This document shows, piece after piece, positions 8,445 to 23,400 of a stretch of DNA of 33,375 bases. The stretch is from an uncultured Bacilli bacterium (GTDB lineage: Bacteria; Bacillota_I; Bacilli_A; RF39; UBA660), in assembly GCA_934167695.1 (NCBI GenBank), contig CAKPLP010000012.1, positions 1 to 33,375 on the forward strand, in the 5' to 3' direction. The notes under the pieces were generated by a model. It worked only from the letters and a program-made list of their open reading frames with translations, ran no database searches and was not told the origin of the DNA. Each line of letters begins with the position of its first letter. Positions within the stretch are counted from its first letter, which is position 1. The position numbers and the translations under genes are program-made.

Positions 8445-11400
8445 ATGAAAGTAAAGATAATTAATTTAAAAAATTATATTTATAAACAAATACCTTTAAT
8501 AATAATGGTAATTTTTACTATGCTCCTAACTTTAAATTTTAATTATGAAGTAAATGCAGAAGAAAACACATACGAATTTGATTATACGGGAAACTATCAA
8601 GAATTTACAGCAACAAAAGATGGTATTTATAATATTCAATTATGGGGTGCTCAGGGTGGAAATTATGATACAACCCTATATGGTGGACTAGGTGGTTATA
8701 CATCTGGTAATATAAAATTAACTAAAGGCCAAAAATTATATTTCTACGTTGGAGCTCAAGCATCTTCATCTAAGACAAACCTTACTGGAGGTTGGAATGG
8801 AGGAGGAAATGTTCCTTCAGGAAAAGATAAAGATGGAAGAGCTGGTGGAGGAGCAACTGATGTCAGAACCATAAAAACAAGTAGTTTAACAACTTGGAAC
8901 GAAACAGCATCACTAGCATCAAGAATTATGGTAGCTGGAGGCGGTGGAGGAGCCGCTTATGAAAGCTCTGCAACTTGGAGATCAAACGGAGGAGCTGGTG
9001 GAGGATTAATAGGTTTAATTCCAACCAGTATTGGAAGTAGTGCTAAAAATAATTATGGAACAGGTGGTTCTCAAACAGTTGGAGGACATGCCTTATCATA
9101 TCCATCAACCACAGTAGGTATCGGAACATTCGGTCAAGGAGGTCGAGGTATATCAACTGATGGTGGTTCCGGAGGCGGTAGCGGCTGGTATGGTGGTGGC
9201 GGTTCCGGCATCTGTTCAGGAGGTGGAGGTGGTTCATCATACATCTCAGGACATAATGGATGTATTGCTGTTGATTCAAGTGGTAATACCATAAATACAA
9301 AAAAAGTTAAAACAGATCCATCCTATTCTTGGACTAATTTTATCTTTACAAATACAAAAGTAATTGATGGAGAAGGTTATGAATGGACAAGTAAAAGACA
9401 AGACACTATAGTAAAACAACCTACTTATGATAATAAAAGTACTCAAGTAGGAAATAGTGGAAATGGATATGCCAAAATTCAATATGTAAGGAAACTATCA
9501 ACTGATAATACATTAAAAAGTATAACATCAGACATTGGAACACTTTCACCAAGCTTTTCATCATCAGAATATGAATATGATTTAATTATAGACAAAGAAC
9601 AAACAACAGCAGAAATATCAGCAGAAACAACAGATGAAAATGCAACAATAACAGGTTTAGGAAAATACAGTGTTAAATATAGCAAAACAAAGAAAATAAC
9701 TTTAACAGTAACTTCAGAAAGTGGAACAGTGCAAGTATATAAAATTAATTTAAAAAGAGAAACTATCCCTGAAGGTACACATACAACAGATTTAGCAGAG
9801 TTAGACTTTACAGGAGCAAGTAGTGAAACTTTATCACTAACTCCTTCATTTAACACAAATATAACAGAGTATTCAACAGAAATAGAATATACAGCTATGA
9901 GTATTGAATTAGAAGCAATACCATATGACCCAACAGCAACAGTAAAAATAGATGGAAATGATCTAATAATTGAAAAAAGCGGTCAAATAAAAATTACTGT
10001 TTCAGCAGCAAATTGTAATGACAAAATATATATTATAAATTATACAAGAGGAGAAAAGCCACAAAACGAATATGTTTATGAATATACAGGAAATTATCAA
10101 GAGTTCATCGCGTCATCTCATGGAAAATATACCATTGAACTATGGGGAGCACAAGGAGCACAACTTGGAAGTTTCTCTGGTGGAAAAGGTGCGTATACCA
10201 AAGGAGATATTATCCTAAATAAAGGAGCAAAGTTATATATCTATGTAGGAAATAATGTGACTCATTCAGCTTCATTTAACGGAGGTGCAATAGGAACAAG
10301 TTACGCCTCAAGTGGAGGCGGAGCAACTGATATCCGTCTTGTAAGTGGAAATTGGAATGACTTTGATTCCTTAAAAAGTCGTATTATGGTAGCCGCCGGA
10401 GGAGGTGGAGCTACTACATGGAGTCGCGGAAGTTATGGTGGAGCCGCTGGAGGATTATTTGCCTACGATGTGCCATATTATGCAACAGGCAGTTGGGGAT
10501 ATACCCTAAACACAGGAGCAACTCAAACAAGCGGAGGAGTAGGATTTGTTAGTGCTAATGGACGACATGGGCAATCCGGAAAATTTGGAATAGGTGGAAA
10601 TGGTAATACATCATCTGGCTACGGTGGCGGTGGTGGCGGAGGCTACTACGGTGGAGCCGGAGGTGGAGATGGTGGACCAATGACCTGTAGTGGTAGTGGA
10701 GGTTCATCATACATTTCAGGACATATTGGATGTGATTCTATAGATGAAAGTTCTACATCTTCATCAATTATCCATACAGAAAATAATATTCACTATTCCA
10801 ATAAATATTTTACAAATACATTAATGATTGATGGTTTAGGATATAGTTGGACAACAAAAGATGATTCACCTATTTTTACAGAAGCAACATCTAATGGATT
10901 ACATGCAACATTAGGCAGTGGAGAATACGTAGGACAACCAACTACAGATAACACAGGAATACAAGAAGGTCAAGAAGGAAATGGATATGCTAAAATAACA
11001 CCATTATTCTTAAATTCAAAAAATAATTACTTAAGTAATATAACAGCAAGCTCTGGAACCTTTACAGAAGAATTCTCTCCAACAAAATATGAATATAATC
11101 TTATTTTAGATAAATCAGAAAGAGAAGTAGAAATATTTGCCCAATTAGCAGATTCTAATGCCACAATTAATGGGGTAGGAAAATACAAAGTTAAATATGG
11201 TAAAACGACAGTAGTAACATTAAGTGTAACTTCAGAAAGTGGGGATATTAGAGTATATAAAGTTAATATTACGAGAAAACCATTGGAGTTTAATGAACAT
11301 TCTTCATTACTTGCAGATTTAGATTTTAAATTAGAAGAAGATGAAATAGAACCAGACATGGAACCAATCTTTAATTCAAATACTACTAATTATAAAATTA

Positions 11401-14400
11401 TAATAGCTCCAAATACAATTACTTTAGATTTTGAAGCTATTCCGTTTGATGAAGAAGCAACAGTAAAAATGGAAGGTAATGGATTAGTAATAAATGATAG
11501 TGGAAAAGTAACGATAACTGTCACTGAACCAAATACTACAGCCACTACTTATACAATTAATTATGAAAGAGCTCAAACTCCAGCAGATGAATATACTTAT
11601 GAATACACGGGAGATTATCAAGAATTTATTGCACCAGTTAAAGGAAAATATAGATTTGAGTTATGGGGAGCACAAGGTGCTAATTTAGGTTCCCATCACG
11701 GAGGATATGGGGCCTATACCAAAGGCGAAATACTTTTGGAAGCTGGTGAAAAACTTTATATTTACGTTGGAAATAATGAAGTTCATGCAGCATCATTTAA
11801 TGGTGGTGCCCTAGGAACAAGTTACGCATCAAGCGGAGGAGGAGCAACCGATATCCGTCTTGTAAGTGGAAATTGGAATAATTTTGAATCATTAAAAAGC
11901 CGTATTATGGTAGCTGCCGGAGGTGGTGGTGCCACTATATGGGCAAGTGGAAGTAATGGAGGAGCCGCAGGAGGATTATTCTCATATGATGTTCCTTATT
12001 ATGCAAATGGTAGTTGGGGATATACCCTAAATACAGGAGCCACTCAAACAAGTGGAGGAGTAGGATTTATTAGTTCATATTCTGCTCGCCACGGAGAATC
12101 AGGAAGTTTTGGAAAAGGTGGACATGGTAATACACCTTCCGGTTATGGCGGAGGTGGTGGCGGAGGCTACTACGGAGGCTCAGGAGGTGGAGATGGTGGA
12201 CCAATGACCTGTAGTGGTAGTGGAGGTTCATCTTATATCTCTGGACATGCTGGATCCAATTCCGTAAAAGAAAACTCAACAGAAGAAAAAATAATTCATA
12301 CATCAGAAAATATTCACTATTCCAATAAGTATTTTACAAATACATTAATGATTGATGGTTTAGGATATAGTTGGAAAGACGAAAATTCATCTCCTAATTA
12401 TACAGCCGCAACAGCAAATGGTAGCAATTCAAAATTAGCCGACGGAGAATATAGTGGACAACCAACTACGGATGGAACTAGTATTCAAGAAGGTCAAAAA
12501 GGAAATGGATATGCTAAAATAACGCCATTATTCGCATCAAAAAACAACTATTTAGTTGATTTAAGTACAAATTATGGAACATTTGATAAAGAATTTGATC
12601 CATATACTTATACTTACGCATTGACACTAGACAAATACGAAACAAACTTTACATTAAGTGGAACCTTAGCAGATAAAAATGCAACAGTAACAGGTTTAGG
12701 AAAATATGAAATTGATTTTGGAGAAACAAAAAATATAGACATCGTTGTTACAGCGCCAAATGGAGAAATACGTACTTACAAAATTATTGCAACTAGACCA
12801 AAACTAGCAGAAGGAGAACATTCTACTAAATTATTATCATTAACAATTAATAATAATAAATATAATCTAAATCCTGAATTTATTAGTAAGGTTACAGATT
12901 ATGAACTAGAAGTTCCATATAGTACAGTTTCACTAGACGTCATTGCAATTCCTTATGATGATACTGCAACTGTCACAATAAAAGGAAATGGTTACATAAG
13001 TGTAAGTAAATCAAATGAAATAACTATAACTGTTACTCATCCTGATGAACCAACGACAGTATATAAAATAAAAGTAACTAGAGAAAAAGAAGTAGAAGGA
13101 CAAGAGTATAGATATAGTTGTACAAATACATACCAAAAATTTACTGCTCCGGGTAGTACGTATTATAAAGTTCAATTATGGGGTGCCGCAGGTGGTTATG
13201 GAAGAACAAACTGGTCCCTAAAATATCGTGGAGGATATGGAGCCTACACAGAAGGTGAAATTTACCTTAAAAAAGGACAAGAATTATACGTTTACGTTGG
13301 ATGCAGTGGAGGCAACTCTGGAATGAAAAGTAAATATTCTGGAGGAGTTGCAGGATTTAATGGAGGAGCAACAGGAGGAAATGACTCTAACCAAGATAGC
13401 CAACCAGAACCGGGTGGTGGAGGTGGAGGAGCAACAGATATTAGATTAGTTCCAACATCAAAAGAAACAATCTGGAACGAATTCAATAGTTTAAAATCAA
13501 GAATTATGATTGCCGCCGGAGGTGGAGGAGGAAACTACTCCGGAATTGGTGGAGCAGGTGGAACTATTGAAGGAACAACAGGTTATGGTAATAAAAAAGT
13601 ACCTACTCAAACAGAAGGGTATGCCTTTGGATATGGTATGCCCGGAGGATCATGTAGTGATGGATCTGGAGGAGCCGGAGGTGGTTACTTTGGAGGATAT
13701 TCAGGTACAGGCTGTTCAAATGGTGGAGGCGGTGGTTCATCATTTGTATCAGGATGTAAAGATTGCATTTCAATAAAAGAAGAATCAACAGATTCAAATA
13801 TAGTTTCTTCAGATGATAATATTCATTATTCAGGATATTACTTTGATAAAATCGAGATGCTATCAGGAGATGAGACACAGCCAAATCCAACAGGTGGTTA
13901 TCAAAATGGTAATAATGGTGATGGTTATGCTATAATTACAGCTTCTAAAAACAGATCAGAAAATAATTTTCTAAGTGAAATAACAGTCGATAAAGGAACT
14001 CTTTCACCAGAGTTTACTTCTGAGAACCTAAACTATAATGTTAAATTAAGTCCAGATGAAGATGAAATTACAATAGGTGCCAAACTTGAAGATGACACAG
14101 CAACTCTAACAGGAACAGGAACATTCGATGTACCAAGTGGTTCAAAGATATTCTCTATAACAGTAACTTCAGAAAGTGGAGATATTAGAATATATAATAT
14201 AACCGTAGAAAGAGAAAAATCATCTAATTCAATTCCAGCAAATATTGTTATTTCAGGACTAATACCAACAGTATGCTCTGTTAACAGTAACTATTGTAAG
14301 TTAGATCAAGAATTTGATCCAGAAATACATACATATACAATGACAGTACCAAGTAGAATTAAACAACTTCAATTTACTGTTCAAAAATCTCATAAATATC

Positions 14401-17400
14401 AAACTGTAACAGGCGATGGAGTAGTTTCACTTCAAAGTGGAATGAATACATTTACTATTGAAATAACATCTGAAGATGGAAAAAACATCTCATCATATAC
14501 ATATAACATCGATAGAGATATGAATGGAAATGCTAATATAGAAACTTTAGAGGTTATCGACCCTGAAGTAAACATTAACTTTGATCCAGATATAACAGAA
14601 TATTATTTTTCAGTTCCAAATGATTACACAAGTATAGGCTTAAAGGTAGTCTTAGAAGATGAAAAAGCTACATATAAAATAGTAGGAAATGAAAACTTTG
14701 AAACAGGTTTAAATATAATACAAATAAATGTAACCGCTCAAAATGGAGAAACTCAAACATACCTATTAAATGTATATAGAGAACAAAGTGGTAATACTTT
14801 CTTAACAGAATTAAAGGTAACTGGAGTAACATCTCAAAATGAATATCCATTATCCCCAACATATAATAAGATAATAAGTAATTACACTGTAAATGTTCCA
14901 TACGAAGAGGAAAAAGTAAAAATAGAAGCAACCGCAGAACATACACTAACAACAATTACAGGTTTAGGAGAAAAAACTCTAAAAACCGGAACAAACAATA
15001 TAGAAATAACATCAACATCAGAGGATGGTTCAGTTCAGATATACAAACTATCTATAATTAGAGCAAAATCTAGTGATGCAACTCTAAAAAGTTTAGATGT
15101 ATTAGAAGCAACACTATCCCCATCCTTTGATAGTAATACAGAAAATTATAATATAGATGTTAATCCGGGAGTAACTTCCCTTAATATAAATGCTGTAGTA
15201 AATAATGAAAATGCTAAATATACAATAGTAGGCAATAATGGTTTTAAAGTAGGATTAAATATAGTAAAAATAGTAGTAACAGCAGAAGATGGAAGTCAAA
15301 AAATTTATACGCTAAATGTAAACAGAAAAGCATCTAGTAATACATATTTAAGCAGTTTAACGATTGATAAATATGACATGTCATCAGTATTTGATAAAGA
15401 AATTGAAACCTACAATATAACATTTGAAGATAAAACACCATCAATTAAAGTTAGTGCAACACCTGAAGATGAACTATCTAAGGTTTCAAATACAGGAGTT
15501 TATAATTTAAAAACCGGTCATAATGAAATAAGCATAGTAGTAACTGCAGAAGACGGTTCAACTAGAACCTATACAATAAACGTTTTCCAAGAGGCAAGCT
15601 CAAATAATAATTTATTATCACTTTCAACAAGTTCTACTAATTCATACACACCAACATTCAGTAAAAATACAACAAAGTATAGTTTAACTGTAGAAAATAG
15701 TGAAGACAAAATAACATTACTTGGTGTAGCAGAAGATAAAAATGCAACAGTCAAGGGAAATGGTGAATATAGTCTTGATGTTGGAGATAATGCTATTGAT
15801 ATTATAGTAGAAGCAGAAAATGGAGATCTTAAAACTTATACAATCAATATAACCAGAAAAGCATCATCTAATGCCTATGCAACACAAATAATTGCCAAAG
15901 AAAGTGTATTAGACCCAGTATTTAATAAAAATACAACTAGTTATGAATTAAGAGTATTAGAAGAAGTAACAAGTCTAACCTTAACAGTAGATTTAGAGGA
16001 TTCTAATGCTACTTATGAAATAATAGGAAATGAAAACTTTGTAATTGGTCATAATACTGTAACTGTTAAAGTAACTGCACAAGATAAAACAGTAAAAAGT
16101 TATGTATTAGATGTATTAAGGCAAGCCAAAGGAACAACAAGCAACAAATTAGATAATTTAACAGTAGATCAAGGTGTATTAACACCATCATTCGATCCTG
16201 AAATAAATTATTATGAAGTAGAAGTACCATACTCCGTAACAAAAATAAAATTAGATGGAGAATTAGATGATAAAAATGCGACCGTAACAGGTTTTGGAGA
16301 ACATAATTTAATTGTTGGAAAAAATGTTTTAGCAGTTACAGTAACATCAACAGAAAATATTGTTCGTCACTATCAGGTTATAGTAACAAGAAAAGAAAAT
16401 GATGAAGCAAGACTATCAAGTATCCAAATAACTTCATCTACATTATCTCCAAGCTTTAATAAAGATATTTATGAATATAATGTAAAAACAACATTAACAG
16501 AATTAAATATTAATGCAGTAACAATAGATAAAAATGCAACTTATGAAATAATAGGAAATAAAAACCTACAGTTAGGAAATAATCAAATAATAATAAGAGT
16601 AACCGCTGCTAATAAAGAAACAACAAAAGATTATATATTAAATGTCGAAAGAGAAAAATCAAATAATAATAACCTAAAATCATTAGAAATAGAAGGAGTG
16701 GATTATACACCAGAGTTTTCTAAAACAACAACCGTCTATTATGCAAATGTAGATAAAGACATTAATACAATTCAAATAAAAGCAGAAGCAGAGGATATTA
16801 ATGCAACAGTGCAAGGTGCCGGTGAAGTAGAATTACTCGTAGGCAAAAACTATGTTGAAATAAAAGTAACAAGCGAATCTGGAAATGAAAAAGTATATAC
16901 AATAATTGTAACTAGACAAGCAAGTAATAATAACTATCTATCTTCTTTAATAACATCCGCAGGAACACTAGAACCAACATTTGATAAAACTGTAAATGAT
17001 TATAAAGTAACAGTAGATAATGAGATAGAAGATATTGTAATAAGTGGAACATTAGAAGATAAAAATGCAACAGTAACAGGACTTGATAAATATAATTTAC
17101 AAGTTGGTGAAAATAAAATTCAAGTTACAGTAACCGCCGAAGATGGAAGTATAAATATTTATACTATAGTAGTTACAAGAGAAGAAATTGTAAGTTCAAA
17201 ATTAAAAAACTTGACTATAAAAGACTATGAATTAGATCAAAAGTTTAATAAAGATGTCTATGACTATAACGTAACAATAGATAATGAAGTAACATCTCTA
17301 GATTTAACAGTAGAAACATTAGATAAAAATGCAAAATACGAAATTATAGGAAATAAAAACTTTATCGTAGGTATGAATACTGTAAAAATAATAGTAACTG

Positions 17401-20400
17401 ATAGTAAAGGAATACAACAAACAACGTATATACTAAATGTAAATCGTCAAAATTATGCAAATACATATTTATCATATATTTATACAGATCAAGGAACATT
17501 AACTCCTACTTTTGAAAAAAATACATTAACCTATGAAGTAGAAGTAGAAAATAATATTGAAGAAATAAATGTATTTGCAGAACCAGAAATAACTTCAAAT
17601 ACTCTAACAGGAACAGGTAAAAATACATTATCACCGGGAAAAAATAAGGTATCATTAACAGTAACAACCCAAACAGGAATAAAAAGAGTATATTATGTTA
17701 ATATAATTAGAAAACAAAAAACTAATAATTCTTTAACAAGTTTAGTAATAAAAGCAAATGAAATTAATAAAGAATTAGTACCTAACTTTGATAAAGATGT
17801 ATTAGAGTATGAATCTACTGTTGATAAAACAGTTACAACTGTTCAAATAATTGCCACTGCAGAAGACGGTGCCACTATTTCTGGTACAGGAATAAAACAA
17901 ATAAAAGCAGGAGAAAATACTTTTGAAATAACTGTTACAAGTGAATCAGGATTAATTAAAGTATATACTGTAACTATAAAAAGAGATGCTAGTTCAAATA
18001 ATAATTTAACAAGCATTATTCCAAGTGTTGGAACACTTTCACCAGAATTTACACCAGATCAACAATCATATACACTAAACTTAGATTCTAGTTCATCTAT
18101 GCTATACTTTACAGTAGCAACAGAAGATCCCTTTGCAAAAGTAACTGGTATAGAAAACCAAATAATACCAGATGGCGAATCAACAAGACAAATAGTAGTA
18201 GAAGCAGAAGATAAGAGCACTAAAATATATACTATTCATGTATATAAAGAAAGAACAGATGAAGCTAGACTATCAAGTTTAAGTATAGAAGGATATTCAT
18301 TAAATGAGGAGTTTGACAAAGATAAATATAGCTATACAATAACAGTTCCAAATAGTAAAAAAGTATTACTATCAAGCGAAGTATTAGCAACACCACTAGA
18401 TAAAAATGCAACAGTTGAAAAAACTGACTCATTAACACTAAAAGCAGGAGAAATAAGTATTTATACTATAATAGTAACAGCTAAAGATGGCTTTACAACC
18501 CAAACTTATACGATTGCAATAGAAAGAGAAAAAGGAACTGAAGCATTACTATCAAAATTAAACTTTGCAGTAGGAAAATTAAGTCCTGACTTCTCATCAT
18601 CAGTAACAAACTACACCTTAGTAGTACCAAATACAATAGAAGAGATATTAGATACTGATGTAGAAGCAGAAGCAACAGATGAAGATGCAACAGTCGAAAA
18701 ATTAGAAAAATTATCAATTACTGGTAATAATGATAAATATCTAATAAAAGTAATAAGCAATGATAAGAAAAATACAACAACATATACTGTAAACGTTGTT
18801 TATGACCAATCAAATGATGCTAGCCTAAAAAGTTTAACAGTAAAAGATCAAACACTAATTCCAGAATTCTCAAAAGACATTTTAGAATACACTGTAAATG
18901 TTTTAGACACAATACAAGAAGTAAATGTAGAAGCAATAGTAAATGATCCAAAAGCTACAATAATTGGTGGAACAGGTATTCATAATTTAACCGATTATTC
19001 TACTAAAATAAATGTAACTGTTCAAGCAGAAGATGGAAGTATAAATATTTATACAATAACAGTAGTAAAAAGTATTACAACAGAGAAACTATTAAGTGAT
19101 TTATATTTAAGTGGTGATTGTGATAAAAACAAATGTCCATTAAATCAAAATTTTGATGAAAATACATTTAATTATACGACTACAATAGAAAATAAATACT
19201 CAAATATCAACATCGAAACTATTAAAAAACATGATAATCAAATAGTAAAAATCTATAATGAAAAAGATGAAGAAATATCAAATTTAAACTATCAACCAAA
19301 AGTAGGAGAAAATAAACTTAGAATTGAAATAACAAATGGAGTAGGAGATGTAACGAACTATACATTAACTATTACAAGAAAACCATCATCTAATAACTAT
19401 TTATCAGATCTAAAAATAACTGATCCTTCAGTTGAACTTGAATTTAATAAAGATACTTTAGAGTATTTTGCTAATATACCATCAAACTATGATAAGGTAG
19501 TCTTAGATTATAAAACAGAATCATCATCTGCAAAAGTCGTTGTTAGCGGTTCAACATATTTAAATTATGGAAATAATAACGTAACAATAAAAGTAATAGC
19601 AGAAAATGGTGATATAAGAACTTATATAATACATGTAGTAAGAAATGCAGAGTATAATAACTATCTACAATCATTAACTGTATCATCCGGAACAATATAC
19701 AACCTAGAACCAAAATTCAATAAAACAACCAAAGATTATGTCGTAGAAGTTCCATATCAAGCATCTAAAGTAACAATAGATGCAGTAGCAGAAGAAAAAA
19801 CAACAACAGTAGTTGGAACAGGCGAAAAAGATTTGAAAGTAGGTTTAAATACATATACAATAACTACAACTGCAATAACAGGAGAAACTACAAGTTATAA
19901 TGTAATAATAAAAAGAGAAAAATCCAATAGATTATATCTTAAAAACTTAGAGATTGAAAACGCAACATTAAAAGAAGAATTCAATAAAGAAACATTTACA
20001 TATAATGTAGATGCCCTAGCAGATGTAAATAAGTTAAGCCTATTGATAGAGCCAGAAGATGAAACCACAACTTATAAAGTAATAGGAAATAATAACTTAA
20101 TAACAGGAAAAAATACAGTACTTATAGTATTAGAAAATATGGATAAAACAGTAACTACTACATATAAGCTAATAGTAAATAAACAAGCATCTGGAGATAA
20201 TTATCTAAAAAGTTTAAAAGTAAATAATAAAGAACTAATAACATCTGAAACTTATGACTCGACAATATTTAATGTAGATTTAGATGAAGAAATAGATTTT
20301 GCCAATATCGAAGCTATTTCATCATCAAACTTAGCTACTATAGATGGAACAGGTAAATATTCACTAGAGTATGGACAAAATGCTATAAAAGTAGTAGTAA

Positions 20401-23400
20401 CCGCCGAAGATGGAACAAAAAGAAGATACACTTTAAATATTAAAAGAGAATATGATATTGATCTACTTATGATAACTACTAATAGAGGAGAAGTAACTCC
20501 AGAATTTGACAAAGATAATTTAGAATACAAACTAGAAGTTGAAAGAGATATAGAAGATATAACAGTAATTGGAGTTCAAAGTAGCAATTTAACTACAGTA
20601 GAAGGAAATGGCTTCTATAAACTAGAAGTAGGAGATAACAAAATAGATCTAAAAGTAAGTGCTCAAGATGGAACGAGTAAAACCTATACAGTTAACGTAA
20701 TAAGAAAAAAATCAAATAATAATTATCTATCACATTTATATATACAAGAAGCTATAATGAAAGAGGAATTTAATAAAAAAACACAAGAATATCATGTAGA
20801 AGTTCCTGATAATATTAATAGCCTAAATATGGATATAGAATTAGAAAGTTCTCTAGCAACATACGAAGTTATAGGTAATGAAAACTTAAAACAGGGAAAA
20901 AATACTGTAACAATAAAAGTAACTGCAGAAAACAATGAAATAAGAACATACAATATCGAAGTAACTGTTCAAGAAGCCGCAAAATTTAGTAATAGATTAA
21001 AAAGCTTAACTGTAAATAAAGGAACCCTAACTCCTAATTTCGATCTAGATACTCAATCATATACCGTTACAGTATCTAATAGTGTTGAAAATATAACTGT
21101 AAGTGGTGTATTAGAAAGCGTAGAAGCAACAGTAGAAGGATTTGGAAGTTATAGTCTAATCCCCGGTAGAAATGAAATAAAAGTAATAGTAACAAGTAAG
21201 GATAAAAAAACTAGATGCTACTCAATAATTGTATATAGAATAGAATCAAGTGATGCCAGATTAAAGAATGTAAAATTTAATGAAGGAACCCTAAATCCAT
21301 TATTTGATAAAGATAATGAAAACTATACTATGACTGTTTCTGAAAATATAACTAGCTTAACAGCTACAGTAGAACCATTAGTAGAAGGTACAACATATAA
21401 AATAATTGGTGCAGAAAATCTACAAAGTGGAACAACTACAGTAACTATAGAAGCAACTGCAGAAGATAAAGTTACGAAAAAAAATTATATAATTAATGTT
21501 ACTAAAGAAATATCAACTAATAACTATCTAGAAACACTAACCTCAAACATAGGTCAAATAACACCAGAATTTGAAAAAACCAATACTGGACCATACATCA
21601 TAAATGTAGATAACAGTGTCAATTCAATAATTCTAAGTGGTAAAAAAGAATCTATTTCTTCAACAGTAGAAGGTTTGGGTATACATAATTTAAATAAAGG
21701 AAAAAATATAATTCCAATAACAGTAACAAGTCAATCAGGTTCTGTAAGAGTATATACAGTAGTTGTAAACAAAGGACTAAGTAGTGATAATACATTATCA
21801 ACACTTGCAATAAGTGAAGGAGATTTAAACCCAGCATTTAATAAAGAAACAACAGAATATACAGTTGATCTAAAAAAAGAAGTAGATGAAGTAACAGTAT
21901 TAGCAATAGCAAATGATAAAAATGCAACAGTAACAGGTAATGGAAATTATAAGTTAAAAACAGGAGAAAACAAGGTAGAAATAATAGTAACTGCCGAAGA
22001 TGGAAATACCAAAACTTATACAATAATATTTAATAAAAAAGAAGAGGCAAGCTCTAAATTATTAGATATAAAAGCAAATGAGGGAAAACTAACACCAGAA
22101 TTTGATAAAGACACCCTAGATTATATAGTAACAGTACCAAATGAAATTAATAATTTAACATTAAATATAACCAAAGAAGATGAAAATGCAACTTATGAAG
22201 TAACAGGAAATAATAACTTTAAAGTTGGAAATAATAAGGTTGAAATAGTGGTAACTGCTACAGATGGTACAAAAACAACATATACTCTAAACGTAATAAA
22301 ACAGGAATCATCAAATAATTATCTAAAAAGTTTAACTGTGGGAAATGAAAAATTAGTTCCAGAATTCTCAAGAGAAACAATTTATTATGAAGTAGAAGTA
22401 AATAATACTACTACTGAAATAAATATAGATGCAATCGCAGAAGATAAAAATGCAACAGTAACAGGAACAGGAATACAACAATTACAAACTGGTGAAAACT
22501 ATCGATATATAGAAGTTGAATCATCAACAGGAGTAAAAAGAGTATATACAGTTAAAATAACAAGGGCAAAATCAACATCAAATAAATTAAAAACTCTAAC
22601 AGTAAATGAAGGTGAATTAACTCCAGAATTTGACAAAGATATAAATAGCTACACATTGGAAGTAGGAGAAGGAATAACTCAAGTAGAAATTCAAGCAACC
22701 GCCGAAGATGAAAATACTGCACTAGTTACAGGAACTGGTATTAAAAATATTGTAACAGGAGAAAATAAATTTGAAATAGTAGTAACCGCCGAAGATGGAA
22801 GTGTAAATACATATACAATAACAATAAATAAAAAATCATCATCAAATACAAATGTAATAAACATAATTCCATCAAGTGGAATATTAAGTCCAGCTTACAA
22901 TAATGAAATATCAAACTATGAAGTAGTTGTAGATGAAGATGTATCTATGATTGATTTTGAAGTCATATTAGAAAGCAATAGTGCAACCGTGAAAAATAAT
23001 CAAAATAACTATCTAAATTATGGTTCAAATGATATTGTAATAGAAATAGAAGCAGAAGATAAAACAAAAAAAGATATACATATAAATGTTATAAGAGATA
23101 AAACAATAACTGATATAATTGTAGAAAGTCCAATTCTAATGGAGGTTGGAGAAGTAAAAAAATTAACACCAACAATTATCCCAACAGATGCTATAAGTAA
23201 AGACTTAATATGGGAAAGTTCAGATGAAACAGTTGTATCTGTATCAGACGGAAGACTAGAAGCAAAAAGATTAGGAGATGCTACAATAACAGTATATAGT
23301 TCAAAGAATAAAACAATAAAAAAACAAATTCAAGTTAGTGTTTTAAATCTAAAAATAACAAGTGATATTTATGATATAAGAAGAGGTGTATTAAATCTAA

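Noticed and set aside
9043..13890. Long open frames opposite or shifted within the glycine-rich region (His/Leu-rich or Pro/Glu-rich translations)
   Set aside because: They are shadows of the GGN-rich codons of the giant gene: no ribosome sites, low-complexity content, and the plus-strand frame is continuous with recognisable domains.
13962..23099. Possible CRISPR or non-coding satellite array suggested by regular repetition
   Set aside because: The period is about 265 bases, the copies diverge at synonymous and non-synonymous sites, and a single open frame runs through all; they are protein-domain repeats.
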